The notes beneath the pieces are model-generated. The model was not told the origin of the DNA, searched no databases, and was given only the letters and a program-made list of their open reading frames with translations. 64,000 nucleotides of DNA, taken from the NCBI GenBank assembly GCA_031261085.1, contig JAISKB010000023.1, positions 1 to 64,000 on the forward strand, in the 5' to 3' direction. The DNA is from Christensenellaceae bacterium. GTDB lineage: Bacteria; Bacillota; Clostridia; Christensenellales; CAG-138. Of the stretch, positions 53,665 through 62,628 are shown piece after piece (within the stretch, counting starts at the first letter, position 1; each line of letters starts with the position of its first letter). A program made the position numbers and the translations under genes.

Positions 53665-56160
53665 TTAGCCCTCGAGCCCATATTTTTTGGCCGCGTCCTC
53701 CCGCATTTTGTATTTGAGTATCTTACCCGCGGCATTCATCGGGAAGCCCTCCATAAAGTCCACATAGCGGGGCACCTTATGCCTTGCCATGTTGGCGCGC
53801 ACATATTCGCGCACCTCCTGCTCCGTCATGCCCTCCCCCGCCTTGAGTACGACGCACGCCATAATCTCCTCGCCATAGTTTTTATCCGGCACGCCTATCA
53901 CCTGCACGTCCTTCACCTTGGGGTGGGTGTAGATGAACTCCTCGATCTCCTTGGGATATATGTTTTCGCCGCCGCGTATGATCATATCCTTGAGGCGGCC
54001 CGTGATGCGAAAGTTCCCATCCGGCGTGCGGCAGGCGAGGTCGCCCGTATGCAGCCAGCCCTCCGCGTCGATGGCCGCCGCGGTCGCCTGCGGCATTTTA
54101 TAATACCCCTTCATGAGGTTATAGCCCCGGGCCACAAACTCGCCATTCGTGCCATCGGGCACCTCCTGGTTGGTATCCGGGTCCACGATTTTACACTCCA
54201 CCTCGGGCAGCGCGTGCCCCACGGTGGCCACCCGCACCTCGTTCGGGTCCGATGTGCTGCTCATGGTGCAGCCGGGGGAAGCCTCGGTTTGCCCAAACAC
54301 GATGGTAATCTCCGTCATATGCATCTTCTCGAGCACATCCCGCATCACGGGCTCGGGGCAGGGGCTGCCCGCCATGATGCCGGTACGCATAAAGCTGAAA
54401 TCCTGTGAGCGGAAATCCGGGTGCTCCAGCATGGCGATAAACATGGTGGGCACGCCATGAAAGCAGGTGATGCGCTCCTGCTTCACGCAGGTGAGCGCCG
54501 GCTTGGGTGAAAAGTAAGGCAGCGGCGAAAGCGTGGCCGAATGCGTCATGGCCGCCGTCATAGCCAGCACCATGCCAAAGCAATGGAACATGGGCACCTG
54601 TATCATCATGCGGTCGGCGGTAGAAAGGTCCATCCGGTCGCCGATGCACTTGCCGTTGTTGACGATATTGCGGTGCGTGAGCATAACCCCTTTGGGGAAC
54701 CCCGTTGTGCCGGAGGTATATTGCATATTGCAAACGTCATCCGGCTGTACCTTGGCCGCCCTGCGCCACACCTCCTCCACCGGCACGCGCTCGGCAAAGG
54801 CCATGGCGTCCTCCCAGGTGAGGCAGCCGTTCTGCCGGGAGGATATCGTGACGACATGCCGCAAAAACGGCAGGCGCTTGCACCGGAGCGGCTGCTGCGG
54901 GTCGGCCGTTTGCAGCTCGGGGCAAAGCGTTTGTATAATCTCCACATAGTTTGCATCGCGGGAGCCGTCTATCATCACCAGCGTATGCGTATCGGACTGG
55001 CGCAGCAGGTATTCGGCCTCGTGAATTTTGTAGGCGGTGTTTACCGTGACCAGCACCGCGCCCAGCTTTACCGCCGCCCAAAACGCGATATACCACTGCG
55101 GCACATTGGTGGCCCACACGGCCACATGATCCCCCGCCTTTACGCCCAGCGCGATGAGCGCCCGGGCAAACGCATCCACATCGGCGCGGAATTCGGCATA
55201 GGTGCGGGTATAATCCAGCGTGGTATAGCGGAAGGCATATTGGTCGGGGAACTCCTCGGCTACCTTATCGAGCATTTGCGAAAAGGTGAGCGGTATGAGC
55301 ACGTCCTTTTTCCATATGAATTTGCCGGTGCCGGAGCGGTTATAATACAGCCGGCCACGCCGCTGCCCGCCCTGCAAATAGCGCTGCATATGGTTTGCAT
55401 AGTGCGGCAGCGCCACATCCACACCCAGCGCCGCCCAAGCCTCGGCCGGCCATACCAGGGAAAGGAAGCCCTTATAATCGATGGAGCGCAGCGCCAGCAT
55501 CACATCGGCAAGCGGTACATCGCCCTCACCCGCCAGGCAGGGCGCAGACCCATCCTGGGCCTTGGAATCCCGAATGTAAACATGCTTTACATAGGCGCCC
55601 AGGTTCTCTATGGTGCTATTGGGCATTTCGCCAGCATAGCGGTAAGGGTTGTGTACATCCCATAAGGCGGCTAAAAAATCGCTGGCATATTCATCGAGCA
55701 GGCCGCGCAGGCGCTTGGTATCGGCATATATGCCGCTGGACTGCACCAACAGCACCACGCCTTTCGCCTGCGCCTCGGGCAGCAGCGCATCGAGCGCGGC
55801 GCGCAGGGCGGCTTCCCCGCCGGGCAGGTCTACCCCGCCGGGAGCCAGCGCCACATAGGGTATGGCGAGCGCGGCGCACAGCCGTATGGCGGCGAGCATG
55901 CCGTCACGCACGGCTTCATCCTGAGCGGCCTGCTCCAAACAGCCTGCCGCCGCCAGGCAGGGTATGGCCATATCCGCCTCGTTGAACGCGCGCTGCAAAG
56001 ATCGGCAGCGTTCCGACGCGCGGGCGCTCTCCAAATAGCGGTGCGCGGCCCGCGGCGAATATTCGTAGCTTACGCCCACAAAGCCCTGCTCCTTGGCCAA
56101 GGCAAAGCATTCCTCCCACGAAAATTCCTTCCAGCCCTGCGTTTCAAAAGAGAGTTTCAT
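53665..56160 (-). CDS. TIM-barrel (AP endonuclease 2-like) / acyl-CoA ligase fusion
   Basis: An 831-residue two-domain protein. Residues 1 to about 265 form a xylose-isomerase-like/AP-endonuclease-2-like TIM barrel, with ALWDVHNPYRYAGE and HVYIRDSK segments where metal ligands usually lie. Residues from about 285 onward are an AMP-forming acyl-CoA ligase with MQYTSGTTGFPKGVMLTHRN, VFGQTEASPG, HTGD, GRLKDMIIRGGENIYPKEIE and the A10 Lys in NAAGKILKYK. The start overlaps the LeuA-like gene stop (ATGA). The ligase half resembles fatty-acyl-CoA synthetases of the FadD/AcsA group and differs from the terminal ligase. The role of the barrel is unknown. Confidence 0.85.
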   Translation of the reverse strand: MKLSFETQGWKEFSWEECFALAKEQGFVGVSYEYSPRAAHRYLESARASERCRSLQRAFNEADMAIPCLAAAGCLEQAAQDEAVRDGMLAAIRLCAALAIPYVALAPGGVDLPGGEAALRAALDALLPEAQAKGVVLLVQSSGIYADTKRLRGLLDEYASDFLAALWDVHNPYRYAGEMPNSTIENLGAYVKHVYIRDSKAQDGSAPCLAGEGDVPLADVMLALRSIDYKGFLSLVWPAEAWAALGVDVALPHYANHMQRYLQGGQRRGRLYYNRSGTGKFIWKKDVLIPLTFSQMLDKVAEEFPDQYAFRYTTLDYTRTYAEFRADVDAFARALIALGVKAGDHVAVWATNVPQWYIAFWAAVKLGAVLVTVNTAYKIHEAEYLLRQSDTHTLVMIDGSRDANYVEIIQTLCPELQTADPQQPLRCKRLPFLRHVVTISSRQNGCLTWEDAMAFAERVPVEEVWRRAAKVQPDDVCNMQYTSGTTGFPKGVMLTHRNIVNNGKCIGDRMDLSTADRMMIQVPMFHCFGMVLAMTAAMTHSATLSPLPYFSPKPALTCVKQERITCFHGVPTMFIAMLEHPDFRSQDFSFMRTGIMAGSPCPEPVMRDVLEKMHMTEITIVFGQTEASPGCTMSSTSDPNEVRVATVGHALPEVECKIVDPDTNQEVPDGTNGEFVARGYNLMKGYYKMPQATAAAIDAEGWLHTGDLACRTPDGNFRITGRLKDMIIRGGENIYPKEIEEFIYTHPKVKDVQVIGVPDKNYGEEIMACVVLKAGEGMTEQEVREYVRANMARHKVPRYVDFMEGFPMNAAGKILKYKMREDAAKKYGLEG

Positions 56161-57590
56161 ACCATGCGTTCCTCATATACAATTTTGTTGAGCGCATGCA
56201 AATACGCCTTTATGCTCGCGCCGATGATGTCGGTGGAAAGCCCGTGCCCGGGGTATAGCTTGCCGTTGCTGCGCAATTTTACCAGCGCATCGCCCATAGC
56301 CTCCCGTCCCTCGGTAACGGCCTGTATCTGGAAATCATCCAGTTCAATGTGGTGCCCCACCATCTGCTCTATGGCCAAAAATGCGGCGTCGATAGGCCCA
56401 TCGCCAATGGATACGGCCTGCAGCGGTTCACCCTGCTTATCGAGCTGTATGCACGCGGTGGCGGTTATGGACTGGCCGCTGTTTATCACATAGTTGACCA
56501 GCTGATAGGTGGGCGTAACATGGCGGGTCAGCTCGGCCACCAGCGCCTCGAGATCGCGGTTATCCACCCGCTTTTTTTCGGAAAGCTGCAGCACGCGCTG
56601 GTACACGCGGTTCATGTCCTCATCCTCCAAATCGTAGCCCAGGCTTTCGACCTTGTGGCGCACGGTAAACAAGTCCGCCCCGGCGGCAATACCCTCCTGG
56701 TTTAGCTTATCCTCCGCAACGGCGGTGCCTACCACGCGGCTGAACGCGCTGCGCCCTGTGCGGTTCATGCCCAGCAGGGCCTCCATCTGCTTGCAGCCCC
56801 GCTGCAGCTCGGTGATGCGCAGGCCGCAACCGGCGTTCAAGGCATCCTCCCGCTGGGTGAGCGCATGGGCAAATTGCTCCATCGAAAGGCAGGCGCCCAT
56901 GCCGTTAAAGGTGGTTTTAAGCGCCATGGCGCCCGCGCCTATGGCGGCAATCGCGTTGGCCGTGGCCAGCCCCAAATCATCCTTGCACTGCAGGGTCAGC
57001 TTTGCGCTTGCCAAGCCCGGCACATCGCGCAGCAAATTTTGCACGAGCGCCGCGGTTTCGCCGGGCAGCAGCAGCCCCGCCGAATCACACAGGGTGATGG
57101 TTTTTGCGCCCTGCTCGAGCGCCGCCGCCAGCACCTTAACCAAAAAGTCATATTCGCTGCGGGTCGCATCCTCGGCGGTAAACTCCACATCCGGGCAAAG
57201 GCTTGTGCAGTAGCCCACCAGCTCGCGGCAGGTTTGCAGCAATGCTTCGGGCTTTACCTGATAGGCATATTCCATCTGCACGGCGGAGGTGGGCGCCACG
57301 AGGTTGATCCTGGGCCGTTTGGCGCGGGATACGGCCTCCGCCGCCCGCGCGATGGCGTCGCGGTCAATCCCCACCGGCACGCTCACGATGCTTCGGCTTA
57401 CCGTATCCGCAATGGCGGCCACAATCACCTTGTCGGCCGGCGCATCGCCCACATAGCCGGTTTCAATCACATCCACATGCAGCTTTTCCAGCAACTTGGC
57501 AAGCTCCAGTTTTTCTTTAAAGCTAAGGCCGCTGGCGGCGGTTTGTTCGCTGATGCGCAATGTGATGTCTACGATGTCGATGCTGTTCAC
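56157..57590 (-). CDS. LeuA-like DRE-TIM protein lacking metal ligands, probable pseudoenzyme
   Basis: A 477-residue protein with the 2-isopropylmalate synthase fold: TIM barrel (1 to about 270), linker, and a LeuA-type regulatory domain (about 355-470). The catalytic metal site is altered. LeuA has LRDGEQ, but this protein has L-Arg12-Ile13-S-E-Q, losing the Asp. LeuA has HxHDDLG, but this one has Gln201-C-Lys203-DDLG, losing both His. Only Asn229 of NGxG remains, and the following GERAGN is GACLSM. It is probably not a condensing enzyme; it may sense leucine or acyl-CoA and regulate partners. It lies between ilvE and the TIM/ligase gene. Confidence 0.85.
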   Translation of the reverse strand: MNSIDIVDITLRISEQTAASGLSFKEKLELAKLLEKLHVDVIETGYVGDAPADKVIVAAIADTVSRSIVSVPVGIDRDAIARAAEAVSRAKRPRINLVAPTSAVQMEYAYQVKPEALLQTCRELVGYCTSLCPDVEFTAEDATRSEYDFLVKVLAAALEQGAKTITLCDSAGLLLPGETAALVQNLLRDVPGLASAKLTLQCKDDLGLATANAIAAIGAGAMALKTTFNGMGACLSMEQFAHALTQREDALNAGCGLRITELQRGCKQMEALLGMNRTGRSAFSRVVGTAVAEDKLNQEGIAAGADLFTVRHKVESLGYDLEDEDMNRVYQRVLQLSEKKRVDNRDLEALVAELTRHVTPTYQLVNYVINSGQSITATACIQLDKQGEPLQAVSIGDGPIDAAFLAIEQMVGHHIELDDFQIQAVTEGREAMGDALVKLRSNGKLYPGHGLSTDIIGASIKAYLHALNKIVYEERMV

Positions 57591-57675
57591 AGGGGGTCAC
57601 CTTCCTTTGATTTTTTAAAATAATTCGATTAAGTTCGGCGGCATTAAGCCTTGGCTTTTGCCCGCTCTCTACAGC

Positions 57676-58758
57676 CTATATCGTTACCGTCCAGTGCATG
57701 TCATCGGGCAGGCTGCCGGTCTGTATGCCATACAGCGTGTCATACAGCCTTTGCGCAACCGGGCCCACCTTGCCGTTGCCCACGGCATAGTCGGTATCCG
57801 TCGCCTCGTAGTGCAGGCAGCCTATGGGGGAGATTACCGCGGCGGTGCCGCTGGCAAATACCTCCTGCAGCTTGCCGCTATCCGACGCGGCAAACAGCTC
57901 CTCCACCGATAAGCGCCGCTCCGAAACCTTCATGCCCCACTTGCGCAGCAGCGCGAGCACGCTATCCCGCGTGACGCCGGGCAATATGGTGCCGGTCAGG
58001 GGGGAGGTAATCACCTCGCCGTCGATGAGGAAAAACGCGTTGGAGGTGCCTATCTCCTCCACATACCTATGCTCTATGGCATCCAGCCAAAGCACATCCT
58101 TGCAGTGATACTTCATCGCCTTTTCGGAAGCCTTCATGCCGCCGGCATAGTTGCCGCCCACCTTGCAGGCCCCGGTGCCGCCCGGTGCGGCGCGGATAAA
58201 CTCATCCTCCACATAGATGCGGGTGGCGGAAAGCCCGCCGTCGTTGGCCGCATAATAGGAGCCTACCGGGGAGAGTATAATCATAAAGCGGTAATGCTTG
58301 GCGGGCAGCACGCTAAAGGATACCTCATCCGCAAATATGAACGGGCGCACATACAGCGCGGTACCGGCGCCGCTGGGCACCCAGTCGGCATCGGCCTGCA
58401 CAATGGCGCGCACGGCCTCGATAAACAAATCCTCCGGCATGGCGGGTATGCACATGCGCAAATTGGTGTTGTTCATGCGCTTCAGGTTCATATCCGGGCG
58501 GAACAGCTGCACGCTGCCCCCCGGCGTTTTATAGGCTTTAAGCCCCTCAAACATCATTTGCGCATAGTGCAGCACGCAGGAGGCGGGCTCTATGGTGATG
58601 GGCTCGTGCGGCACGATTTTGCCGTCGTGCCAGCCCTGCCCCTCGTCGTAATGCATCACGAACATATGGTCGGTAAAGTAGTTGGCAAACCCCAGGTTAT
58701 CCCAATTTGGCTTGGGCTTGGGGTGCTGCGTGCGGGTGATGGGGAAAGTATATGTCAT
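57676..58758 (-). CDS. ilvE: Branched-chain amino acid aminotransferase
   Basis: A 360-residue fold-type IV aminotransferase of the eukaryote-like BCAT group. The PLP Lys is Lys199 in ACKVGGNYAGG; VEEIGTSNAFF and ASGTAAVISPIG are cofactor phosphate and substrate-side segments. It interconverts branched 2-oxo acids with Val, Leu and Ile. It follows the oxidoreductase subunit genes in the same transcript, linking VOR products to amino acids. Length and motifs are standard. Confidence 0.96.
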   Translation of the reverse strand: MTYTFPITRTQHPKPKPNWDNLGFANYFTDHMFVMHYDEGQGWHDGKIVPHEPITIEPASCVLHYAQMMFEGLKAYKTPGGSVQLFRPDMNLKRMNNTNLRMCIPAMPEDLFIEAVRAIVQADADWVPSGAGTALYVRPFIFADEVSFSVLPAKHYRFMIILSPVGSYYAANDGGLSATRIYVEDEFIRAAPGGTGACKVGGNYAGGMKASEKAMKYHCKDVLWLDAIEHRYVEEIGTSNAFFLIDGEVITSPLTGTILPGVTRDSVLALLRKWGMKVSERRLSVEELFAASDSGKLQEVFASGTAAVISPIGCLHYEATDTDYAVGNGKVGPVAQRLYDTLYGIQTGSLPDDMHWTVTI

Positions 58759-58791
58759 GGCTCTGTACCTCGTGCTTAAAAATTTTATGCT

Positions 58792-59322
58792 TCAGTTAAC
58801 CTTTACCGCGTGGAACGCCGCCCGGTTCAGGTCGAGCAGCGCCGCCTTTTTGCCGGAAAACGTCTTTTGCATGATTTTATCGAAGGCCGCATCCGCCACG
58901 ATGCCAATCGAGTGCGCGACCGCGCCCAGCATAATCATGTTGGCGGCGCGACCATTGCCCATTTCGGCGGCCAAATCGTTGGCGGGCACGTCGATTACCT
59001 GAATATCGGTGCGGGTGGGCCGCTGATCGATGAGCGAGGTGTTGACGAACAGCTTGCCGCCCGGCTTTACCAGGCTTTCGAACTTGGTGAGCGAGGGCAG
59101 GTTCATGGCCACCACCACGTCCGCTTCATATACCAAGGGGCAGCTCACCGGCTTATCCGAAATCACCACGGTGCAGTTGGCGGTGCCGCCGCGCATCTCG
59201 GGCCCATAGGAGGGCAAAAAGGTGACGGCCTTGTTGTCGTACATCGCCGCGTAGGTGATCATTTGCCCCATCAGTATGATGCCCTGCCCGCCGGAACCGG
59301 CGAAAAACATTTTTTCTATCAT
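58792..59322 (-). CDS. 2-oxoacid:ferredoxin oxidoreductase gamma subunit
   Basis: A 176-residue gamma subunit (PorG/KorC-like), binding CoA at the active site. [19 protein letters not shown] at the start is the family hallmark. Translation is coupled to the TPP subunit gene by a four-base overlap. It belongs to the four-subunit complex with the alpha, beta and ferredoxin-type subunits upstream. Confidence 0.94.
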   Translation of the reverse strand: MIEKMFFAGSGGQGIILMGQMITYAAMYDNKAVTFLPSYGPEMRGGTANCTVVISDKPVSCPLVYEADVVVAMNLPSLTKFESLVKPGGKLFVNTSLIDQRPTRTDIQVIDVPANDLAAEMGNGRAANMIMLGAVAHSIGIVADAAFDKIMQKTFSGKKAALLDLNRAAFHAVKVN

Positions 59323-60074
59323 GCCTGGCCTCCTTCCGGCTGCGGCGCCCTATACACGCCCAGCGGATAATACGGTATCATCTTATCGCTCACCCATTGC
59401 AGCGCGTCGCTGGGCGTAAGCCCCCAGTTGGTGGGGCAGGTGGATAGGAATTCCACAAACGAGAACCCCAAGCCCTTTTCCTGCACCTCAAACGCTTTTT
59501 GCACGGCCTTTTTGGCCTTGCGCACATTGGCGGGCGTGTTGAGCGCCACCCGCTCCACATACACGGCGCACTCGAGCTGCGCAATCAGCTCGCACATTTT
59601 GATGGGCATACCGAATTGCGCCTTTGTGCGGCCCTCCACCGCGGTGGTGCCGCGCTGGCCTATCAGCGTGGTGGGGGCTATTTGCCCGCCCGTCATGCCG
59701 TAGATGCCGTTGTTGATGAAGAAGGTGCTAAAGCGCTCGCCCCGCGCGGCCGCCGCTATGATTTCGGACATGCCTATGGAGGCCAAATCGCCATCGCCCT
59801 GGTAGGTGAACACCACCTTGTGCGGCTGTGCGCGGCGTATGCCGGTGGCCACGGCGGGCGCCCGGCCATGCGCGGCCTCGCACATATCCACATTCATAAA
59901 CTGGTGCGCCAGCACGCTGCAGCCTATCGGCGCCACGCCCACGGTATCGCCCAGCTTGCCGTTTTCTTCAAGCACCTCCATAATGAGCCGGTGCGCTATG
60001 CCGTGCGTGCAGCCCGGGCAGTAGCTTGTGCTTACAGGGAGCATCCCCTTGGTGTATGTAAATACAGGTTTCAT
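59319..60074 (-). CDS. 2-oxoacid:ferredoxin oxidoreductase beta (TPP) subunit
   Basis: A 251-residue thiamine-diphosphate-binding subunit. YCPGCTHG carries the conserved Cys motif, and GDGDLASIG...NNGIYGMTGGQ is the TPP/Mg motif. The start at 60074 is chosen because it overlaps the preceding stop by four bases and begins the conserved region; the frame extends further upstream only inside the alpha gene. It catalyses 2-oxo acid decarboxylation or, in reverse, reductive carboxylation of acyl-CoA. Confidence 0.94.
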   Translation of the reverse strand: MKPVFTYTKGMLPVSTSYCPGCTHGIAHRLIMEVLEENGKLGDTVGVAPIGCSVLAHQFMNVDMCEAAHGRAPAVATGIRRAQPHKVVFTYQGDGDLASIGMSEIIAAAARGERFSTFFINNGIYGMTGGQIAPTTLIGQRGTTAVEGRTKAQFGMPIKMCELIAQLECAVYVERVALNTPANVRKAKKAVQKAFEVQEKGLGFSFVEFLSTCPTNWGLTPSDALQWVSDKMIPYYPLGVYRAPQPEGGQA

Positions 60075-61156
60075 TTTAAGCCCTCCAGTATCGCCTTCGC
60101 TTTTTGCGCCACTTCGATAGAAGTGGGTATAATGCCGCCGGTGCGGTGTATCAGCTCCACGGGCAGCCGCCCGTTTACGCCCCTGTATACATCCTCTATC
60201 AGCTGGCCCATCGACAGCTCGGCCGAAACCACCACCTTGGTGCGCTTGCCGATTTGGTCGAACGCCTCGTAGGGGAAGGGCCACAGGCTGATGGGGCGGA
60301 TAAGCCCCGCCTTAATGCCCTGCTCGGCCAGCATCTCGATAACCTCCAGCGTGAGCCGCGCAATGGTGCCATAGGCCACAAACACCAGCTCCGCATCCTC
60401 CAGGCCTATACATTCATAGCGGGTAAGCTCCGCTTTTGCCGCATCGTAGCGCGCAAACAGGCGTTCCACATGCTCTTCGAGCGCCTCGGGCTGCATCCGC
60501 AGGGATTTTACCACCGCGCGCGCGCCGCCCGGCTTTTTGGCATAGCCCGTGATGGCCCAGGGCTTGTTCGCCGGTATCTCCTCCGGCTCCACAAAGGGCT
60601 TCGGGTCGGGCAGCGCCACGGGCTCCATCATTTGGCCCATCATGCCGTCGGCCAGTATCATGACCGGGGTACGCCACTTATCGGCCAGCGCCGGCGCTTC
60701 ATAAATGATGTCCACCGCCTCCTGCATATTGCAGGGCGCGAATACCGGCATGTGATAATCGCCGTTGCCGCCGCCGCGCGTAGCCTGAAAATAATCCGCC
60801 TGACCGGGCTGTATGCCGCCTATGCCGGGGCCGCAGCGCGAAACGTTGAGTATCACCGCGGGCACCTCGGCCGAGCAGAGGAAGCTCATGCCCTCCTGCA
60901 TCAACGCAATGCCGGGGGACGAAGAGGAAATAAACACGCTGCCGCCCGCCGCGCCCGCGCCATAGGTCATGTTGATGGCGCCCAGCTCGCTTTCGGCCTG
61001 CACAAATACGCCGCCCCGCTTGGGCAGTTCCCGCGACATATATTCGGGTATTTCGCTCTGCGGCGTGATGGGATACCCAAAGTAAAACCTGCATCCGCCG
61101 CGCATTGCGGCTTCTGCAAAGGCCTCGTTGCCTTTCATCAATACCTTTTCCGCCAT
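60071..61156 (-). CDS. vorB: 2-oxoacid:ferredoxin oxidoreductase alpha subunit, VorB-type
   Basis: A 361-residue alpha subunit. VLMKGNEAFAEAAMRGGCRFYFGYPITPQSE is the pyrimidine-domain start typical of VorB/KorA, and the C-terminal domain has LIRPISLWPFPYEA. The start at 61156 follows GGAGGGAAAG. Sequence alone does not separate 2-oxoisovalerate from 2-oxoglutarate enzymes of this group, but the branched-chain leader peptide upstream and IlvE downstream favour 3-methyl-2-oxobutanoate and related branched substrates. Confidence 0.9.
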   Translation of the reverse strand: MAEKVLMKGNEAFAEAAMRGGCRFYFGYPITPQSEIPEYMSRELPKRGGVFVQAESELGAINMTYGAGAAGGSVFISSSSPGIALMQEGMSFLCSAEVPAVILNVSRCGPGIGGIQPGQADYFQATRGGGNGDYHMPVFAPCNMQEAVDIIYEAPALADKWRTPVMILADGMMGQMMEPVALPDPKPFVEPEEIPANKPWAITGYAKKPGGARAVVKSLRMQPEALEEHVERLFARYDAAKAELTRYECIGLEDAELVFVAYGTIARLTLEVIEMLAEQGIKAGLIRPISLWPFPYEAFDQIGKRTKVVVSAELSMGQLIEDVYRGVNGRLPVELIHRTGGIIPTSIEVAQKAKAILEGLK

Positions 61157-61169
61157 TTTCTTTCCTCCC

Positions 61170-61385
61170 TCAATCCACCTGATAAATTTCGATTGCGCCA
61201 TCCGGGCACATCATCGCGCAGCTCGCGCAGCCAATGCACGCGCTCTCATCCGTAACGCTCGCGGGGCTATAGCCCTTTTGATTGACCTGCTTGCGCATAC
61301 CGATGATCTTTTTCGGGCATACCGATACGCACACACCGCAGCCCTTACACGTTTCGTCCTGGATTTTTACCATAAATTTTGCCAT
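61170..61385 (-). CDS. 2-oxoacid:ferredoxin oxidoreductase delta (2x[4Fe-4S]) subunit
   Basis: A 71-residue ferredoxin-type subunit with two CxxCxxCxxxCP motifs (CKGCGVCVSVCP and CIGCASCAMMCP). It transfers electrons between TPP and external ferredoxin. AGGAGGAA precedes the start, and it lies 13 bases before the alpha gene. Such a subunit is found in VOR and POR and in some KOR enzymes. Confidence 0.95.
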   Translation of the reverse strand: MAKFMVKIQDETCKGCGVCVSVCPKKIIGMRKQVNQKGYSPASVTDESACIGCASCAMMCPDGAIEIYQVD

Positions 61386-61424
61386 GCTGTTTTCCTCCTG
61401 CCGTTGTATCTATATAAAATTCTT

Positions 61425-61562
61425 CTTATGTAAAGCTTATTTAAAGCGTAAGAAGCATGATTTATCGAGTCTGAGTCTCCGCATATACATCCCCTTATGT
61501 AAAGCTTATTTAAAGCGTAAGAAGCATTATTTATCCAGCCAGGTCTCCCGCATATACATCCC
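61425..61562. repeat. Tandem duplication of a 69-base unit at the ATPase gene end
   Basis: Two near-identical units (61425-61493 and 61494-61562) start CTTATGTAAAGCTTATTTAAAG. The right unit contains the last codons and stop of the P-loop ATPase gene, and the left copy is a duplicate lying outside it. About six differences separate them, clustered in the coding part. Confidence 0.85.
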
Positions 61563-62231
61563 CAGCGGGAAGGGGTTCGCAATACCCTGCAGTTCGCGCG
61601 CCTGCACCAAGGGCGCGGGGTAACAGTCGCACACGATGGGGAGCTGCAGCCGCGCCTGCACCTTCTCGCAGAGCGCATGTCCCTTTAACACGGTTTGCGC
61701 GGTGGTTTCGCGCAGCAGGTGGCAGTTGTTGATGATGCCTGTCACGCGCAGGCCGGTCGCCGCCTGTATGCTGTAGATATGCTCCAGCGCGCCCTCCACG
61801 GTGGCGGTATCCGGCCGGTTGGCGTTCACCACGCAATATACCTCGTGCTGATCCCCCTCAAAGTAGGAATGGAACTGGTGAATCACCTTGGCCCCCTCAC
61901 CGTTCCCGCCCAAATCCACAATGGCAAAGCACCCCGCATCCTCCAGCGGCGCTTTGGCGTTGGCCCCCAGCGCGGGCAGCTCCGCGGTGATCTCCTCGCG
62001 GTAGGCGCCGCCATATACCGCCACGCCTGCCTCCTCCAGCAGGCCGCGCCGCTCGCGGGAGCGGAAGTATGGGTTGGCGATATCCAAATCTATCACCGCC
62101 AGGCGCGCAAAGCGGCGCTCTGCTTGCCCCGCTTCCCACAGCGCCAGCGATACGGCAAACTCGGTTTTGCCGCTGCCATAATGCCCGGTAACGGCAATGA
62201 TGCGTTTTTGTGTGGCAAGGCTCCACTGCAT
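61527..62231 (-). CDS. P-loop ATPase, MinD/ParA-like
   Basis: A 234-residue cytoplasmic ATPase. Walker A is TGHYGSGKTEF near residues 16-26, followed by VIDLDIANPYFRS (switch/Walker A' region) and FAIVDLGGNGEGA (Walker B). The start at 62231 follows GGGAGGGGAG; a longer frame to 62270 lacks this. Homologues in Clostridia often precede VOR/KOR operons, and a role in maturation or cofactor insertion has not been shown to my knowledge. It is the first structural gene after the attenuator. Confidence 0.85.
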   Translation of the reverse strand: MQWSLATQKRIIAVTGHYGSGKTEFAVSLALWEAGQAERRFARLAVIDLDIANPYFRSRERRGLLEEAGVAVYGGAYREEITAELPALGANAKAPLEDAGCFAIVDLGGNGEGAKVIHQFHSYFEGDQHEVYCVVNANRPDTATVEGALEHIYSIQAATGLRVTGIINNCHLLRETTAQTVLKGHALCEKVQARLQLPIVCDCYPAPLVQARELQGIANPFPLGMYMRETWLDK

Positions 62232-62280
62232 ATGCGCTCCCCTCCCTTCGATACTATCTTTTGAATACAAACATCTTTCA

Positions 62281-62357
62281 AATAAATAAGCCCCGTTCGC
62301 TTAGAACGGAGCTTATGCACAACTTTGCACTTGCTATGCTGTCATTCTAAGGCGAAC
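62281..62357 (-). promoter_or_regulatory. Attenuator: overlapping antiterminator and terminator
   Basis: On the minus strand a terminator hairpin AAGCTCCGTTC-TAAG-CGAACGGGGCTT lies at 62314-62288 and is followed by ATTTATTT. Just upstream, GTTCGCCTTAGAA (62357-62345), inside the leader-peptide frame, can pair with the TTCTAAGCGAAC half of that hairpin, a mutually exclusive antiterminator. A still earlier CGAAC can pair with its GTTCG, giving the preemptor of a classical 1:2, 2:3, 3:4 layout. Confidence 0.75.
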
Positions 62358-62585
62358 TCTTGGTTTGTTCGTAAGGCTGAGTACCAGTACCAGCAGGCTG
62401 ACCAAAATAATAACCAAGCCCAGTACAGTGACTAGACCGAGCGCACGCAATACCGCCGCGGAAAACAAAAGGCACGCTTTTGCAGCATGCCTTTGTATAA
62501 ACGGGATAATTTTTGCACAAGAGAACATACCCTGCGCGCAGGGCCGGGTTGCGGTATGCTGTTGTTGGCGCGTTGTATGGGCCAT
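62334..62585 (-). CDS. Branched-chain-amino-acid-rich leader peptide of the VOR operon
   Basis: An 83-codon frame. After an N-terminal part rich in polar residues, residues 45-72 are dominated by Leu, Val and Ile (LGLVTVLGLVIILVSLLVLV), followed by a short tail and a stop next to the antiterminator. GAGAGGGGGAG lies eight bases before the ATG, and a promoter starts just upstream. Ribosomes starved of branched-chain aminoacyl-tRNA would stall in this run. It is longer than enterobacterial ilv leaders (about 32 codons), and an internal ATG at 62528 could give a shorter form. It might alternatively be a small membrane protein, but the structures downstream favour a leader. Confidence 0.7.
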   Translation of the reverse strand: MAHTTRQQQHTATRPCAQGMFSCAKIIPFIQRHAAKACLLFSAAVLRALGLVTVLGLVIILVSLLVLVLSLTNKPRVRLRMTA

Positions 62586-62628
62586 GGCAAATAGCTCCCC
62601 CTCTCAAATTTCTCTTGTGATTGAAAAT

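Noticed and set aside
54541..55665. Long plus-strand frame opposite the TIM-barrel/ligase fusion
   Set aside because: The minus strand holds the adenylation motifs; the plus-strand product has no family likeness.
56157..57590. Annotating the LeuA-like gene as an active 2-isopropylmalate or citramalate synthase
   Set aside because: Loss of the Asp and both His metal ligands makes the standard Claisen condensation unlikely.
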